Below, piece by piece: positions 52,696-61,946 of a DNA stretch of 64,000 nt. Positions within the stretch are counted from its first letter, which is position 1; each line of letters starts with the position of its first letter. The stretch spans positions 1,116,001 through 1,180,000 of the forward strand of contig NZ_CP121663.1 in assembly GCF_029714285.1 (NCBI RefSeq), written 5' to 3'. Made by a program: the position numbers and the translations under genes. The notes beneath the pieces are model-generated. The model was given only the letters and a program-made list of their open reading frames with translations, was not told the DNA's origin and searched no databases. This DNA is from Rhizobium sp. CB3090. Lineage in GTDB: Bacteria; Pseudomonadota; Alphaproteobacteria; Rhizobiales; Rhizobiaceae.

Positions 52696-53679
52696 ATGCT
52701 TGGTGCAGTTCCGCGTTTCACGCAGCTAGCAGTCATCGTCGCTCTCGCCGTTGCCACCACCCTTGCAAGCTTCGGCGATGCCGATGCACGGCGGGCCGGC
52801 GGCTTCGGTGGATTTGGCAGCCGTGGAACCAGAACCTTTGACTCTCCGGCGATAACGCGCACCGCTCCGACGCAGGCAGCTCCCATCGACCGGACCATGA
52901 CGCCGCGGCCGCAGACCGCAACGCAATCGCCGATCAATGCGCAGCCGCGTCCCAGCTTGTTCAACGGTTTCGGCCGGTCGATGCTCGGCGGATTGATCGC
53001 GGGCGGCCTTCTCGGCATGCTGCTCGGACACGGCTTCGGCGGCGGCTTTGGCTTCCTTGGCCTGCTGCTGCAGATTGGCCTGATCATTGCGGCCATCAGC
53101 CTCGCCATGCGGTTTTTCGCAAACCGGCAGCAAACCTCCTATTCCGCATCGGGATCGAACACGCCTTATCATATGAACGCGTCGCGGCCCTCCTCCTTCG
53201 CCATTCCGACGATCGGCGGCGGAGCTGCCAGCCCCACGCAGCAAAGAAAGGCGAATGACGAGATCGGGCTGTCGCAGGCCGACCTCGACCGTTTCGAACA
53301 GCTTCTGACGGAAGTCCAGTCGGCTTATGGCGCTGAGGATTACAACAGCCTGCGCCGTCTTACCACGCCGGAGGCAATGTCCTATCTTGCCGAGGAGCTT
53401 GGAGAAAACGCGACCAAGGGCGTTCGCAACAGCGTCACCAACGTTCATCTGCTGCAGGGCGATATCTCGGAAGCCTGGCGCGAGGGCAATACCGACTATG
53501 CCACCCTCGCCATGCGTTATTCGAGCATCGATGCGCTACTCGACCGTGCGACGGGCCGGGTTGTCGACGGCGACGATCGCAATGCGTCCGAGACCACCGA
53601 GATCTGGACCTTCGTGCGCAAGCCCGGTTCGGACTGGAAGCTTTCCGCTATCCAGGGAACGGAACTCCATAATGCTTGA
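52696..53679 (+). CDS. Tim44-like domain protein, exported/membrane anchored
   Basis: 327 residues. A signal-type helix (LAVIVALAVATTLASF) leads to a Gly/Arg/Thr/Pro-rich linker (GGFGGFGSRG), a long glycine-rich hydrophobic segment of two helices (about 95-145, ending GLIIAAISLAMRFFAN), and a C-terminal Tim44-like/TimA domain (about 190-327: ADLDRFEQLLTEVQSAYGA, WTFVRKPGSDWKLSAIQGTE). This architecture is common in alphaproteobacterial Tim44-like proteins associated with the inner membrane. ATG 52696 has AGGACAGGAG upstream; the longer frame from 52564 is rejected. It is convergent with the giant repeat gene. Function uncertain. Confidence 0.85.
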   Translation: MLGAVPRFTQLAVIVALAVATTLASFGDADARRAGGFGGFGSRGTRTFDSPAITRTAPTQAAPIDRTMTPRPQTATQSPINAQPRPSLFNGFGRSMLGGLIAGGLLGMLLGHGFGGGFGFLGLLLQIGLIIAAISLAMRFFANRQQTSYSASGSNTPYHMNASRPSSFAIPTIGGGAASPTQQRKANDEIGLSQADLDRFEQLLTEVQSAYGAEDYNSLRRLTTPEAMSYLAEELGENATKGVRNSVTNVHLLQGDISEAWREGNTDYATLAMRYSSIDALLDRATGRVVDGDDRNASETTEIWTFVRKPGSDWKLSAIQGTELHNA

Positions 53680-53697
53680 GCCTGCCTCGGCAGGCTC
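53678..53697. terminator. Terminator hairpin between Tim44-like gene and octapeptide-repeat gene
   Basis: GAGCCTGCC (53678-53686) and GGCAGGCTC (53689-53697) form a perfect 9-bp stem with a 2-nt loop, starting within the stop codon of the Tim44-like gene. Being symmetrical, it could also serve the convergent gene. The T-run is weak. Confidence 0.55.
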
Positions 53698-53748
53698 AAT
53701 GCCTCATCGTGCCCGGAAAGCAACGATCAATCCACCTCACCGCCGACG

Positions 53749-56700
53749 TCAGACTGTCAGGTAAGACAAAGCGTCTGCCGCGGCATCGGACGTCGCCAAC
53801 GCGTCAACCTGCGCCGATGTCATGGCGGCGATCTGAGCCGGAGTAAAGGCCTCAGCCTGGGAGGTCGACAGGGCGGCGAGCGCAGTGGTGCTCAATCCGG
53901 AGATTGCGCTCGTATTCAGGGAGACGATCTGCTCGGCGGAAAACGCCGATAGATCATCCGCGCTCAGCGCGGCGGCCTGAACCACGTTGAAGGAGCTGAC
54001 CTGCGATGCCGACAACGCTCCAACTTGCGCAGTACTCATCGCCGCCACCTGGACGTAGCTCAGCGAAGCAACCTGGCTTGTCGTCAAACCTGCGATCTCG
54101 TCGGAGGATAGGGACGCGAAAGCCGTCGTGGACAATCCCCTGATTGCCGTCGAGCTAATCGCCGCAAGTTCGTCAGTCGAGAACGTTTCCAGATCCGCAG
54201 TAGTCAACCCGGCAAGCCCGGCGGAACTCATAGCGGCTATCTGGCTGGTGGAGAGCGCTTCGATCTGCTCCTCGCTCAGAACGTTGACCTGATCGCTCGT
54301 CAGTCCGGAGATGCCTCCAGTGCTCAAGGCTGCAATCTCATCGGTAGAAAGCGTTGCGATGAAGTCCGTGGACAGCCCCTTTATCGAGCCTGAGCTAATC
54401 GCGGCAAGTTCTTCCGGCGAGAAGGTGTCCAGCATTTCCGCAGTCAGGCCCTTGAGCGCGTCCGAACTCAACGCAGCTATCTGATTGGTCGAGAATGTTT
54501 CGACCTGCTCAATGGTCAAAGCGCCGGCCTGCGCACTGCCGAGGCCCGCGATACCTGCCGTACCAAGCGCCGCGACCTGCTCGACCGAAAGCGAGGCGAT
54601 ATCGGCCGTACTCATCGCCGCAATCTGCTTGGAGGTCAGAGCGCCGACCTGTGCCGTCGTCAAAGCGTCTACCTGATCCGTGCTGAGGACGGCGATCTGG
54701 TTGGTGGTCAGCCCCGATATCGCCGCCGTACCCAGAGCCTCGACCTGGGTTGCCGTCAGCGAGGCGACCGTTGCCGTTGACAAGCCCGAGATCGCACTCG
54801 AACTGATCGCGCCTATCTCTGCGGTCGTGAAGGTATCCAAATCGGCCGTGGTAAGAGCAGCCATCTGTTTCGAGCTAAGCGCGCTGATCTGCACACTAGT
54901 CAGTGCCTCGACCTGATCGGTGCTGAGCACGGCGATCTGATCTGTGGTCAGCCCTGCGATGCCTGCCGTGCCGAGTGCCGCGACCTGCTCCACGGAAAGG
55001 GAAGCGATGTCGCCAGTGCTCATTGCCGCAATCTGCTTCGACGTCAGCGCACCAACCTGAGCCGTCGTCAGGGCATCCACCTGACTGGTGCTGAGCACTG
55101 CGATCTGGTCACTGGTCAGGCCCGATATAGTCGCCGTGCCCAAGGCTGCGATCTGGGTCGGCGTCAGCGACGCAATCGTTGCCGTCGACAAGCCCGAGGC
55201 CGCGCTGGAACCGATCGCCGCCATCTCCGCGGCGGTGAAGGTATCCAGATCCTCCGCACTGAGGGCGGCAATCTGTTTCGAGCTGAGCGCACCAATCTGC
55301 GTACTGGTCAGTGCCTCGACCTGATACGTGTTCAGTGCCACGATCTGAGCGGTGCTTAGGCCGGCGATGCCTACCGTGCCAAGTGCAGCAACCTGATCCA
55401 GCGAAAGCGAAGCGATGTCGATAGTGCTCATCGCCGCAATCTGTTTCGAGGAGAGAGCATGGACCTGCGCAGTCGTCAGGCCATCAACCTGATCCGTGCT
55501 GAGGACAGCGATCTGGTCGGTGGTCAGCCCCGATATGCCCACCGTGCCCAGCGCTGCGACCTGGGTCGGCGTCAGCGAGGCGATCGTTGCCGTCGACAAG
55601 CCCGAGACTGCACTCGAACCAATGGCGGCCATCTCGGCGGTCGTGAAGGTATCCAGATCGTCCGTACCGAGGACGGCAATCTGTTTCGAGCTGAGCGCGC
55701 CGATCTGCGTACTGGTCAGTGCCTCGACCTGATCGGTGCTGAGCACCGCGATCTGATCGGTGCTCAGACCCTCGATGCCTGCCGTGCCAAGTGCCGCGAC
55801 CTGCTCTACCGAAAGCGAAGCGATGTCGGCCGTACTCATGGCCGCAATCTGTTTCGATGTGAGAGCACCGACCTGCGCCGTGGTCAGGGCATCCACCTGA
55901 TCCGTGCTGAGGACGACGATCTGATCCGTGGTCAGACCCGATATGCCCGCCGTGCCCAAGGCCGCGACCTGGGTCGGCGTCAGCGAGGCGATCGTTGCCG
56001 TCGACAAGCCGGAGACCGAGATCGAGCCGATCGCGGCCATCTCCGCGGCGGTAAAGGTATCCAGATCCTCCGCACTGAGGGCGGCAATCTGCTTCGAGCT
56101 GAGCGCACCGATCTGCGTACTGGTCAGGGCCTCGACCTGATCGGTGCTGAGCGCTGCGATCTGATCGGTGGTCAGACCCGCCATACCCGCCGTGCTCAAA
56201 GAGGCTATCTGACTCGCCGAAAGCGAGGCGATCTCGCCGGTGCTCAGGGCCGCAATCTGTCGCGAACCGAGCGCACCGACCTGAGAATTGGTCAAAGCGT
56301 CGACCTGATCGCTGCTGAAGGCGGCGATCTGCTTGGTGCTCAATCCGCTAATGCCTACCGTACTCAGGGCTGCGATCTGAGCCGTCGTCAAGGCGGCGAT
56401 CGCATCCGTCGACAATCCGGGGATGGCGGCCGAACCGATCGCCGCAATCTCCTTGGTCGAGAACGTTGCGATGTCGTCAGCTCCCAGCACCGTAAGCTGC
56501 GCGGAACTGAGGGCGCTGATCTGCGCACTGGTCAAAGCCTCCATCTGAGCAGTGCTCAGGGCCGCGATCTGCTTGGTGCTTAGCGTATTGATGTCTAACG
56601 TACTCAATGCTGCGACCTGGGCGGTCGTCAGGGAGGCGAGCGTGTCCGTCGACAAGCCGGCGATGGCATTCGAACTGATCGCTGCAATGTCCTTGGTCGA

Positions 56701-59700
56701 AAAGGTTGCTATGTCGTCCGTGCCGAGGACGGCGATCTGCCTCGAGCTCAGTGCGCCGACCTGAGTACTCGTCAAAGCCTCCACCTGAGCCGTGCTCAAG
56801 GCCGCGATCTGCGCGCTGCTCAGAGCGCTGATGCCCAGCGTACTCAGGGCCGCGATCTGGGCCGTCGTCAGGGAAGCGATCGTCGCTGTCGACAACCCCG
56901 GGATCGCGCTCGAACTGATCGCCGCGATGTCCTTGGTCGAGAAGGTTGCTATGTCATCCGCACTAAGCACGGTAATCTGTGATGAATTGAGAGTGCCGAC
57001 CTGGGCGCTGGTCAAGGCTTCCGCCTGACTGGTACTGAGGACCGCTAGCTGCTTGGAGCTCAACCCTGCAACGCCACCGGTGCTCAGGGAGGCGATTTGG
57101 GCCGTTGAAAGAGCCGCTATGTCGCCTGTGCTCAAGGCAGCAACTTGCGTGGAACTCAGCGCCGCTATCTGCTTGGTCGATAGGAGCGAAATCTGGCTGG
57201 TGCTGAGCGCAGCGATCTGGCTGGTCGAAAGTCCTGCGACGCCACCGGTGCTCAGAGCCGCGATTTGGGTCGTTGAAAGCGATGCTATGTCGCCCGTGCT
57301 GAGAGCCGCGATCTGCGTCGAGCTGAGTGCACCGATCTGAGTACTGGTCAAGGCGTCGATCTGACTGGAGCTGAGGGTCGCAATCTGATCGGCGGTCAGG
57401 CCCGAGACGCCCGACGTACTCAACACGGCAATCTTGTCGGTAGACAAGACCGCAACATCGTCGCCCAAGGCGGCGACTTGCGCTGCGCTCAACGCCTTGA
57501 CCTGTGCGGCGGACAGGAGACCGACCTGCACGGTACTCAAGGCATCGATCTGATCGGTCGTCAGGCTTGTGATCGCGCTGGTGCTCAGCGAAGCGAGCTG
57601 AACTGTGGTGAGAGCTGCAATAACATCCGCACTCAAGCCCGACATGCCTTTGCTCGCGATCGCCGCGATATCGGCGGTCGAGAAGGTCGCGATGTCATCG
57701 GTGCTCAGAGCCCCAAGTTGCGTTGAACTCAGCGCCTTCACCTGTGCCGTGGACAGGGCTTCGACCTGATCGGTGCTCAAAGCTTCGATCTGGTCGGCCG
57801 TCAAGCTTGCAACCGCGCTGGTGCTCAGGGCAGCGATCTGTGTGGTGGTGAGAGCTGCGACAACATCCGCGCTCAGGCCCGGCATGGCCTTGTTGGTGAT
57901 CACCGCGATATCCGCGGTGGAGAAGGCCGCGATGTCATCCACGCTCAAAGCGGCAAGCTGTACCGAACCCAGCGCCTGCACCTGTGTCGTGGACAGGGCC
58001 GCGATCTGATCGGTGCTCAAAGCCGCGACCTGATCGTCCGTCAGGCTTGCAACTGCATTGGTGCTCAGGGCGGCAATCTGGGCGGTCGACAGGGCTTCGA
58101 TCTGATCGGCGTCCAAAGCCTGAAGCTGTACCGTTTTGAGGCCGCTAATCTGGGCAGTCGTCAAGACTGCGATCTGATCGGCGGTAAGCGCCGCGACGGT
58201 GTCCGTGCTCAGACCCGAGATGCCCTTGCTCGTAATCGCCGCGATATCCGCGGTGGAAAACGTTGCTATGTCCTCCGCGCTCAAGGCTCCAAGTTGCGTC
58301 GAAGTCAGCGATTTCACCTGGACCGACGACAGGGCTTCGACCTGATCGGTGCTCAAGGCTGCGAGTTGCGCGGTTTTGAGGACTGTGATCTGCAGCGTCG
58401 TCAGCGCCGCGATCTGGTCGGTGCTAAGCGCCGCGATAGTGTCCGCGCTCATGCCCGGCAGGGCTTTGGTGGTGATCGCCGCGATATCGGCGGTCGAGAA
58501 TGTCGCAATGTCATCCCCGCTCAGAGCTGCAAGTTGCGTCGAACTCAGCGACTTCACCTGTGTCGGCGACAGGGCTTCGACCTGATCGGTGCTCAAGACC
58601 TGTAGCTGTACCGCCGTGAGGGCAGCGACCTGGGCCGTCGTCAATGCGGCGATCTGACCTGTGGTAAACGCTGCTACAATCTCCGTGCTCAGGCCCGGCA
58701 TGGCTTTGCCCGCGATCGCCGTGATATCGGCGGTCGAAAACGTCGCTATGTCCTCCGCGCTCAGGGCAGCAAGTTGCGTCGAGCTCAGTGCTTTCACCTG
58801 TGTCGACGACAGGGCTTCGACCTGGCTCGTGCTCATGGCAGCGAGTTGCGCTGTCTTGAGGGCAGCGATCTGCAGCGTCGACAAAACAGAGATCTGCTTC
58901 GTGGAAAGCTCTGCGACAACATCCGTGCTCAGGCCCGGTATGGCTTTGGTGGTGATCGCCGCGATGTCCGTGGTCGAGAACGCCGCTATGTCCTCTGTGC
59001 TCAGGGCAGCAAGCTGCGTCGAACTCAGCGCCTTCACCTGTACCGAGGATAGGGCCTTGACCTGATCGGTGCTCAAAGCTGCGACCTGATCCGTCGTCAG
59101 GCCTAGGATCGCGACGGTGCTCAAAGCGGCGATCTGGTGGGTGGAAAGGGCTCCGATAATGCCCGTACCTAGGCCCGAGATGCCTTTGCTCGTAATCGCC
59201 GCCATATCGGCAGTCGAGAATGTCGCTATGTCATCCGCGCTGAGCGCGCCAAACTGTGCCGAGGAGAGGGCCTTCACCTGTGCCGTCGTCAGGGCCTCGA
59301 CCTGATCGGTGCTCATGCTCGCAATCTGATCGGTCGTCAGGCTTGCGACCGCACCGGTGCTCAGAGCGGCAATCTGGGTGGTCGACAGCCCATCCAACTG
59401 ATCGGTGTCCAAGGCCTGGAGCTGCGTTGTTTTCAGGGCGTGTATCTGGGCTGTCGTCAACACGGCAATCTGATCGGCGGAGAGTGCGGCGATAATGTCC
59501 GTGCTCAATCCCGGCACGGCTTTGCTCGTGATCGCCGCCATATCGGCAGTCGAGAACACCGCTATGTCCTCCGTGCCGAAGGCAGAAAGTTGCGCCGAAG
59601 TCAGCGCTGCCACTTGTGCCGACGACAAGGTTTCGACCTGATCCGTGTTCATGGCCGCGACTTGCGTCGTCGTGAGGCTGGCGACCTGAGCCGTCGTCAA

Positions 59701-61017
59701 TGCGGCGATCTGATCGGTGGAGAGCCCCGCGATAATATCCGCGCCCAGGCCCGGGATGGCCTTATTCGTGATCGCAGCGATATCGGCGGCCGAGAACGTC
59801 GCCATATCCTCCGAACTCAGAACCGAGAGCTGCATTGAACTCAACACCTTGATCTGTGCCGACGACAGAGCATCGACCTGATCGGCACTCAAAGCCACGA
59901 TCTGATTGGTCGTCAGGCTTGCAATCGCGCTCGTGCTGAAGGCAGCGATCTGATCCGTGGTGAGGGCTGCAATCATATCCTCGTTCAAGCCATGCACGGC
60001 CCTGTTCGTAATGGCCGCGATATCGGCGGTCGAGAATGTGGCTATGTCATCCGTGCCAAGGGCCTCAAGCTGCGTCGAACTCAACACCTTGACCTGCGCC
60101 GGCGACAGGGCTTCGGCTTGATCGGCACTTAAAGCCATGACCTGATCGGTCGTCAGGCTTGCAACCGCACTGGTGCCCAGAGCGGCGATCTGGCCGGTGC
60201 TGAGCCCCGCCAGAATCTTGGTACTCAAGCCCAAGATGCCCTTATTCGTGATCGCCGCCATATCGGCGGTCGAGAACGTCGCAATATCATCCGAACCGAG
60301 GGCCGCGAGTTGCGCCGAGCTCAGCGACTTCACCTGCGCCGAGGTCAAGGCCTCGACCTGATCGGTACTCAAGACGGCGATCTGATCGGTCGTCAGGCCT
60401 GCGATTGCGCTGGTATTCAAGGCAGCAATCTGATCGGTCGACAGGGTCTCCAACTGCTCGGTGTCCAGCGCCTGGAGCTGCGTCGTTTTGAGAGCACTGA
60501 CCTGGCCCGTCGTCAATGCGGCGACCTGCTCGGTGGAGAGCGCCGCGATAGCATCGGTGCTCAGGCCCGACATGGCCTTGCTGGCAATCGACGCGATATC
60601 GGCGGTCGAGAACGTCGCAATATCATCCGCAGTCAGAGCCGCGAGTTGCGATGCTTTGAGGGCGCCGACCTGAGACGTGGTCAGCGCCTCCGCCTGATCT
60701 GTCGTCAGAGCATGAAGCTGTGTTGTCGTGAGCGCGGAAACCTGACCCGAACTCAGACTTTCGATGGCAAGCTTATCGAGAATGCTCAACTGATCCAGCG
60801 TCAAACCAATGATGGCGCCTTGCGAAATGGCGCCCAACTGCTCGGTATCGAGGACTTTGACATCCTCCGTGTCCAGAGCTGCGAGCTGAGCCGAAGAAAG
60901 CGCTGCGATCTGAGCTGTGGAAAGCGACGCCACATCGTCGGTAGACCAAGCGGCGACCGTCGCTGTCGACAGAAGTCTGATCTGACTGACACTTAGGGAA
61001 GAACTGATCGAAGTCAT
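53749..61017 (-). CDS. Giant octapeptide-repeat protein (about 2,422 residues), unknown function
   Basis: From ATG 61017 the protein is about 2,422 residues, almost all in consecutive octads with the pattern [I/V/L]-x-x-L-[S/T]-[S/T]-x-[Q/D], for example IAALSTAQ, VEALTSAQ, LAALGTDD; about 300 octads, with one 7-residue break (VAALGDD) near the middle. Octads group into about 22 superrepeats marked by x-DIATFSTAD-IAAI and GLST, usually of 10, 14 or 17 octads. There is no signal peptide, cysteine or RTX nonapeptide; the C-terminus ends ATSDAAADALSYLTV, which could be a type I secretion signal. A start further upstream (61095, 61185 or 61368) is possible, but the last overlaps maiA. A periodic solenoid is expected; secreted adhesin or matrix role is only a guess. 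Confidence 0.88.
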   Translation of the reverse strand: MTSISSSLSVSQIRLLSTATVAAWSTDDVASLSTAQIAALSSAQLAALDTEDVKVLDTEQLGAISQGAIIGLTLDQLSILDKLAIESLSSGQVSALTTTQLHALTTDQAEALTTSQVGALKASQLAALTADDIATFSTADIASIASKAMSGLSTDAIAALSTEQVAALTTGQVSALKTTQLQALDTEQLETLSTDQIAALNTSAIAGLTTDQIAVLSTDQVEALTSAQVKSLSSAQLAALGSDDIATFSTADMAAITNKGILGLSTKILAGLSTGQIAALGTSAVASLTTDQVMALSADQAEALSPAQVKVLSSTQLEALGTDDIATFSTADIAAITNRAVHGLNEDMIAALTTDQIAAFSTSAIASLTTNQIVALSADQVDALSSAQIKVLSSMQLSVLSSEDMATFSAADIAAITNKAIPGLGADIIAGLSTDQIAALTTAQVASLTTTQVAAMNTDQVETLSSAQVAALTSAQLSAFGTEDIAVFSTADMAAITSKAVPGLSTDIIAALSADQIAVLTTAQIHALKTTQLQALDTDQLDGLSTTQIAALSTGAVASLTTDQIASMSTDQVEALTTAQVKALSSAQFGALSADDIATFSTADMAAITSKGISGLGTGIIGALSTHQIAALSTVAILGLTTDQVAALSTDQVKALSSVQVKALSSTQLAALSTEDIAAFSTTDIAAITTKAIPGLSTDVVAELSTKQISVLSTLQIAALKTAQLAAMSTSQVEALSSTQVKALSSTQLAALSAEDIATFSTADITAIAGKAMPGLSTEIVAAFTTGQIAALTTAQVAALTAVQLQVLSTDQVEALSPTQVKSLSSTQLAALSGDDIATFSTADIAAITTKALPGMSADTIAALSTDQIAALTTLQITVLKTAQLAALSTDQVEALSSVQVKSLTSTQLGALSAEDIATFSTADIAAITSKGISGLSTDTVAALTADQIAVLTTAQISGLKTVQLQALDADQIEALSTAQIAALSTNAVASLTDDQVAALSTDQIAALSTTQVQALGSVQLAALSVDDIAAFSTADIAVITNKAMPGLSADVVAALTTTQIAALSTSAVASLTADQIEALSTDQVEALSTAQVKALSSTQLGALSTDDIATFSTADIAAIASKGMSGLSADVIAALTTVQLASLSTSAITSLTTDQIDALSTVQVGLLSAAQVKALSAAQVAALGDDVAVLSTDKIAVLSTSGVSGLTADQIATLSSSQIDALTSTQIGALSSTQIAALSTGDIASLSTTQIAALSTGGVAGLSTSQIAALSTSQISLLSTKQIAALSSTQVAALSTGDIAALSTAQIASLSTGGVAGLSSKQLAVLSTSQAEALTSAQVGTLNSSQITVLSADDIATFSTKDIAAISSSAIPGLSTATIASLTTAQIAALSTLGISALSSAQIAALSTAQVEALTSTQVGALSSRQIAVLGTDDIATFSTKDIAAISSNAIAGLSTDTLASLTTAQVAALSTLDINTLSTKQIAALSTAQMEALTSAQISALSSAQLTVLGADDIATFSTKEIAAIGSAAIPGLSTDAIAALTTAQIAALSTVGISGLSTKQIAAFSSDQVDALTNSQVGALGSRQIAALSTGEIASLSASQIASLSTAGMAGLTTDQIAALSTDQVEALTSTQIGALSSKQIAALSAEDLDTFTAAEMAAIGSISVSGLSTATIASLTPTQVAALGTAGISGLTTDQIVVLSTDQVDALTTAQVGALTSKQIAAMSTADIASLSVEQVAALGTAGIEGLSTDQIAVLSTDQVEALTSTQIGALSSKQIAVLGTDDLDTFTTAEMAAIGSSAVSGLSTATIASLTPTQVAALGTVGISGLTTDQIAVLSTDQVDGLTTAQVHALSSKQIAAMSTIDIASLSLDQVAALGTVGIAGLSTAQIVALNTYQVEALTSTQIGALSSKQIAALSAEDLDTFTAAEMAAIGSSAASGLSTATIASLTPTQIAALGTATISGLTSDQIAVLSTSQVDALTTAQVGALTSKQIAAMSTGDIASLSVEQVAALGTAGIAGLTTDQIAVLSTDQVEALTSVQISALSSKQMAALTTADLDTFTTAEIGAISSSAISGLSTATVASLTATQVEALGTAAISGLTTNQIAVLSTDQVDALTTAQVGALTSKQIAAMSTADIASLSVEQVAALGTAGIAGLGSAQAGALTIEQVETFSTNQIAALSSDALKGLTAEMLDTFSPEELAAISSGSIKGLSTDFIATLSTDEIAALSTGGISGLTSDQVNVLSEEQIEALSTSQIAAMSSAGLAGLTTADLETFSTDELAAISSTAIRGLSTTAFASLSSDEIAGLTTSQVASLSYVQVAAMSTAQVGALSASQVSSFNVVQAAALSADDLSAFSAEQIVSLNTSAISGLSTTALAALSTSQAEAFTPAQIAAMTSAQVDALATSDAAADALSYLTV
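54600..56160. repeat. Four tandem 408-bp intragenic repeats in the octapeptide gene
   Basis: The 10-base anchor GTATCCAGAT (first copy GTATCCAAAT) occurs at 54833, 55241, 55649 and 56057, exactly 408 bp apart each time, and the surrounding sequence is highly similar. Each unit encodes 136 residues, 17 octads. Flanking superrepeats are more diverged. Ends are approximate. These near-identical copies suggest recent duplication or gene conversion and a risk of assembly collapse. Confidence 0.85.
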
Positions 61018-61313
61018 GCCCGCAAATCCTAAACGTGAGGTCCAACGCCTCAACAACCGACAGGCGGCCTGTCTGCCCAAGCTCTGAACGAGCATCGGCC
61101 ATGTGAGTCCGCCATCCTGTAAAGCTGAGTACGAAAAGGGGCTTGCCTGAACCTGAAGTAGGTCGGCTTTCGTCGATCTCTCCATCAGATGCCGTCCGGA
61201 TGATTTTCCGTCGTAAAACCAAATGGATCGAGGCGTTCGTCGATGCCGGACCAGCCTTTGGTCATTCTGAAGCGGGTAAAAGGCCGCAACGGCTTGTAAA
61301 ACCCGGTCTGCCG

Positions 61314-61946
61314 CTATGGTTTCGCGCGGTCGGGATGCGCCGCCTGAAAGGCGGGCAGTTTGACGCATTTGCCATCGATATCGACAATGCGCTTGAAATC
61401 GCTCAGGTCCACTCCCCAGCGGCGGGCGTTGTAGACCTGGGGAACAACACAGAGATCCGCCATCGTCGGCCGATCTCCAAAGCTGAATTCCCCATTGAAT
61501 TCACTGAGCATCGCTTCAACTTTGCGAAGTCCATCCCCGATGAAGTGCTTCATCCATTCGTCCCGGGCATCGGCTTTGCCCGTTATGTTCATGACGTGGG
61601 CCACGACATGCGTATTGCATATGGGATGGATGTCCATGGCGACCGCGTAAGCAAGTGCCCGCACGTGTTGCCGGTCCGCAATGTCAGACGGCAGCAATCC
61701 ACACTCCGGCCGAAGCTCGGCCAGATATTCGATAATTGCGAGCGACTGCGTCAGCGTCCTTCCATCGATCACCAGCGTCGGCACGAACCCCTGCGGGTTG
61801 AGCGCCAAATAGTCTGGGCTTCTCTGCTCTCCTTCCAGCAGGTTGATCGATACGGCTCTATAGCCGATCTCAAGCATGTTGAGCGCGATGCGGACACGGT
61901 AGCTCGCTGATGATCTCCAATAATCGTAGAGAACGACATCGTTCAT
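61314..61946 (-). CDS. maiA: Maleylacetoacetate isomerase (zeta-class glutathione transferase)
   Basis: 210-residue cytoplasmic enzyme converting maleylacetoacetate to fumarylacetoacetate with glutathione. The zeta-class signature SSASYRVRIAL is at residues 12-22 (catalytic Ser13/Ser15-Arg17 region), then GFVPTL, LTQSLAIIEYL and the C-terminal helical domain with HPICNTHV and MADLCVVPQVYNARRW. It overlaps the upstream hydrolase gene by 4 nt (ATGA) and is last in the homogentisate operon of tyrosine and phenylalanine catabolism. Confidence 0.94.
   Translation of the reverse strand: MNDVVLYDYWRSSASYRVRIALNMLEIGYRAVSINLLEGEQRSPDYLALNPQGFVPTLVIDGRTLTQSLAIIEYLAELRPECGLLPSDIADRQHVRALAYAVAMDIHPICNTHVVAHVMNITGKADARDEWMKHFIGDGLRKVEAMLSEFNGEFSFGDRPTMADLCVVPQVYNARRWGVDLSDFKRIVDIDGKCVKLPAFQAAHPDRAKP

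Noticed and set aside
55459..56583. 374-codon plus-strand frame as a separate gene
   Set aside because: Arg/Gln/Asp-rich repetitive antisense translation of the 408-bp repeats.
54485..60996. Many plus-strand open frames (up to 374 codons) over the octapeptide gene
   Set aside because: They are antisense shadows created by the 24-bp codon periodicity of the repeat gene; they show Arg/Gly-rich or Val/Ala-rich monotony with no ribosome sites.
53749..61017. CRISPR-like appearance of regularly spaced short repeats
   Set aside because: The repeats are imperfect, in one continuous reading frame with a protein-level octad pattern, and lack unique spacers of constant length or cas genes.
61018..61368. 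N-terminal extension of the octapeptide protein to 61368
   Set aside because: It overlaps the maiA 3' end, has non-repeat Arg-rich composition and is unlike the octads; ATG 61017 begins just before the repeats.
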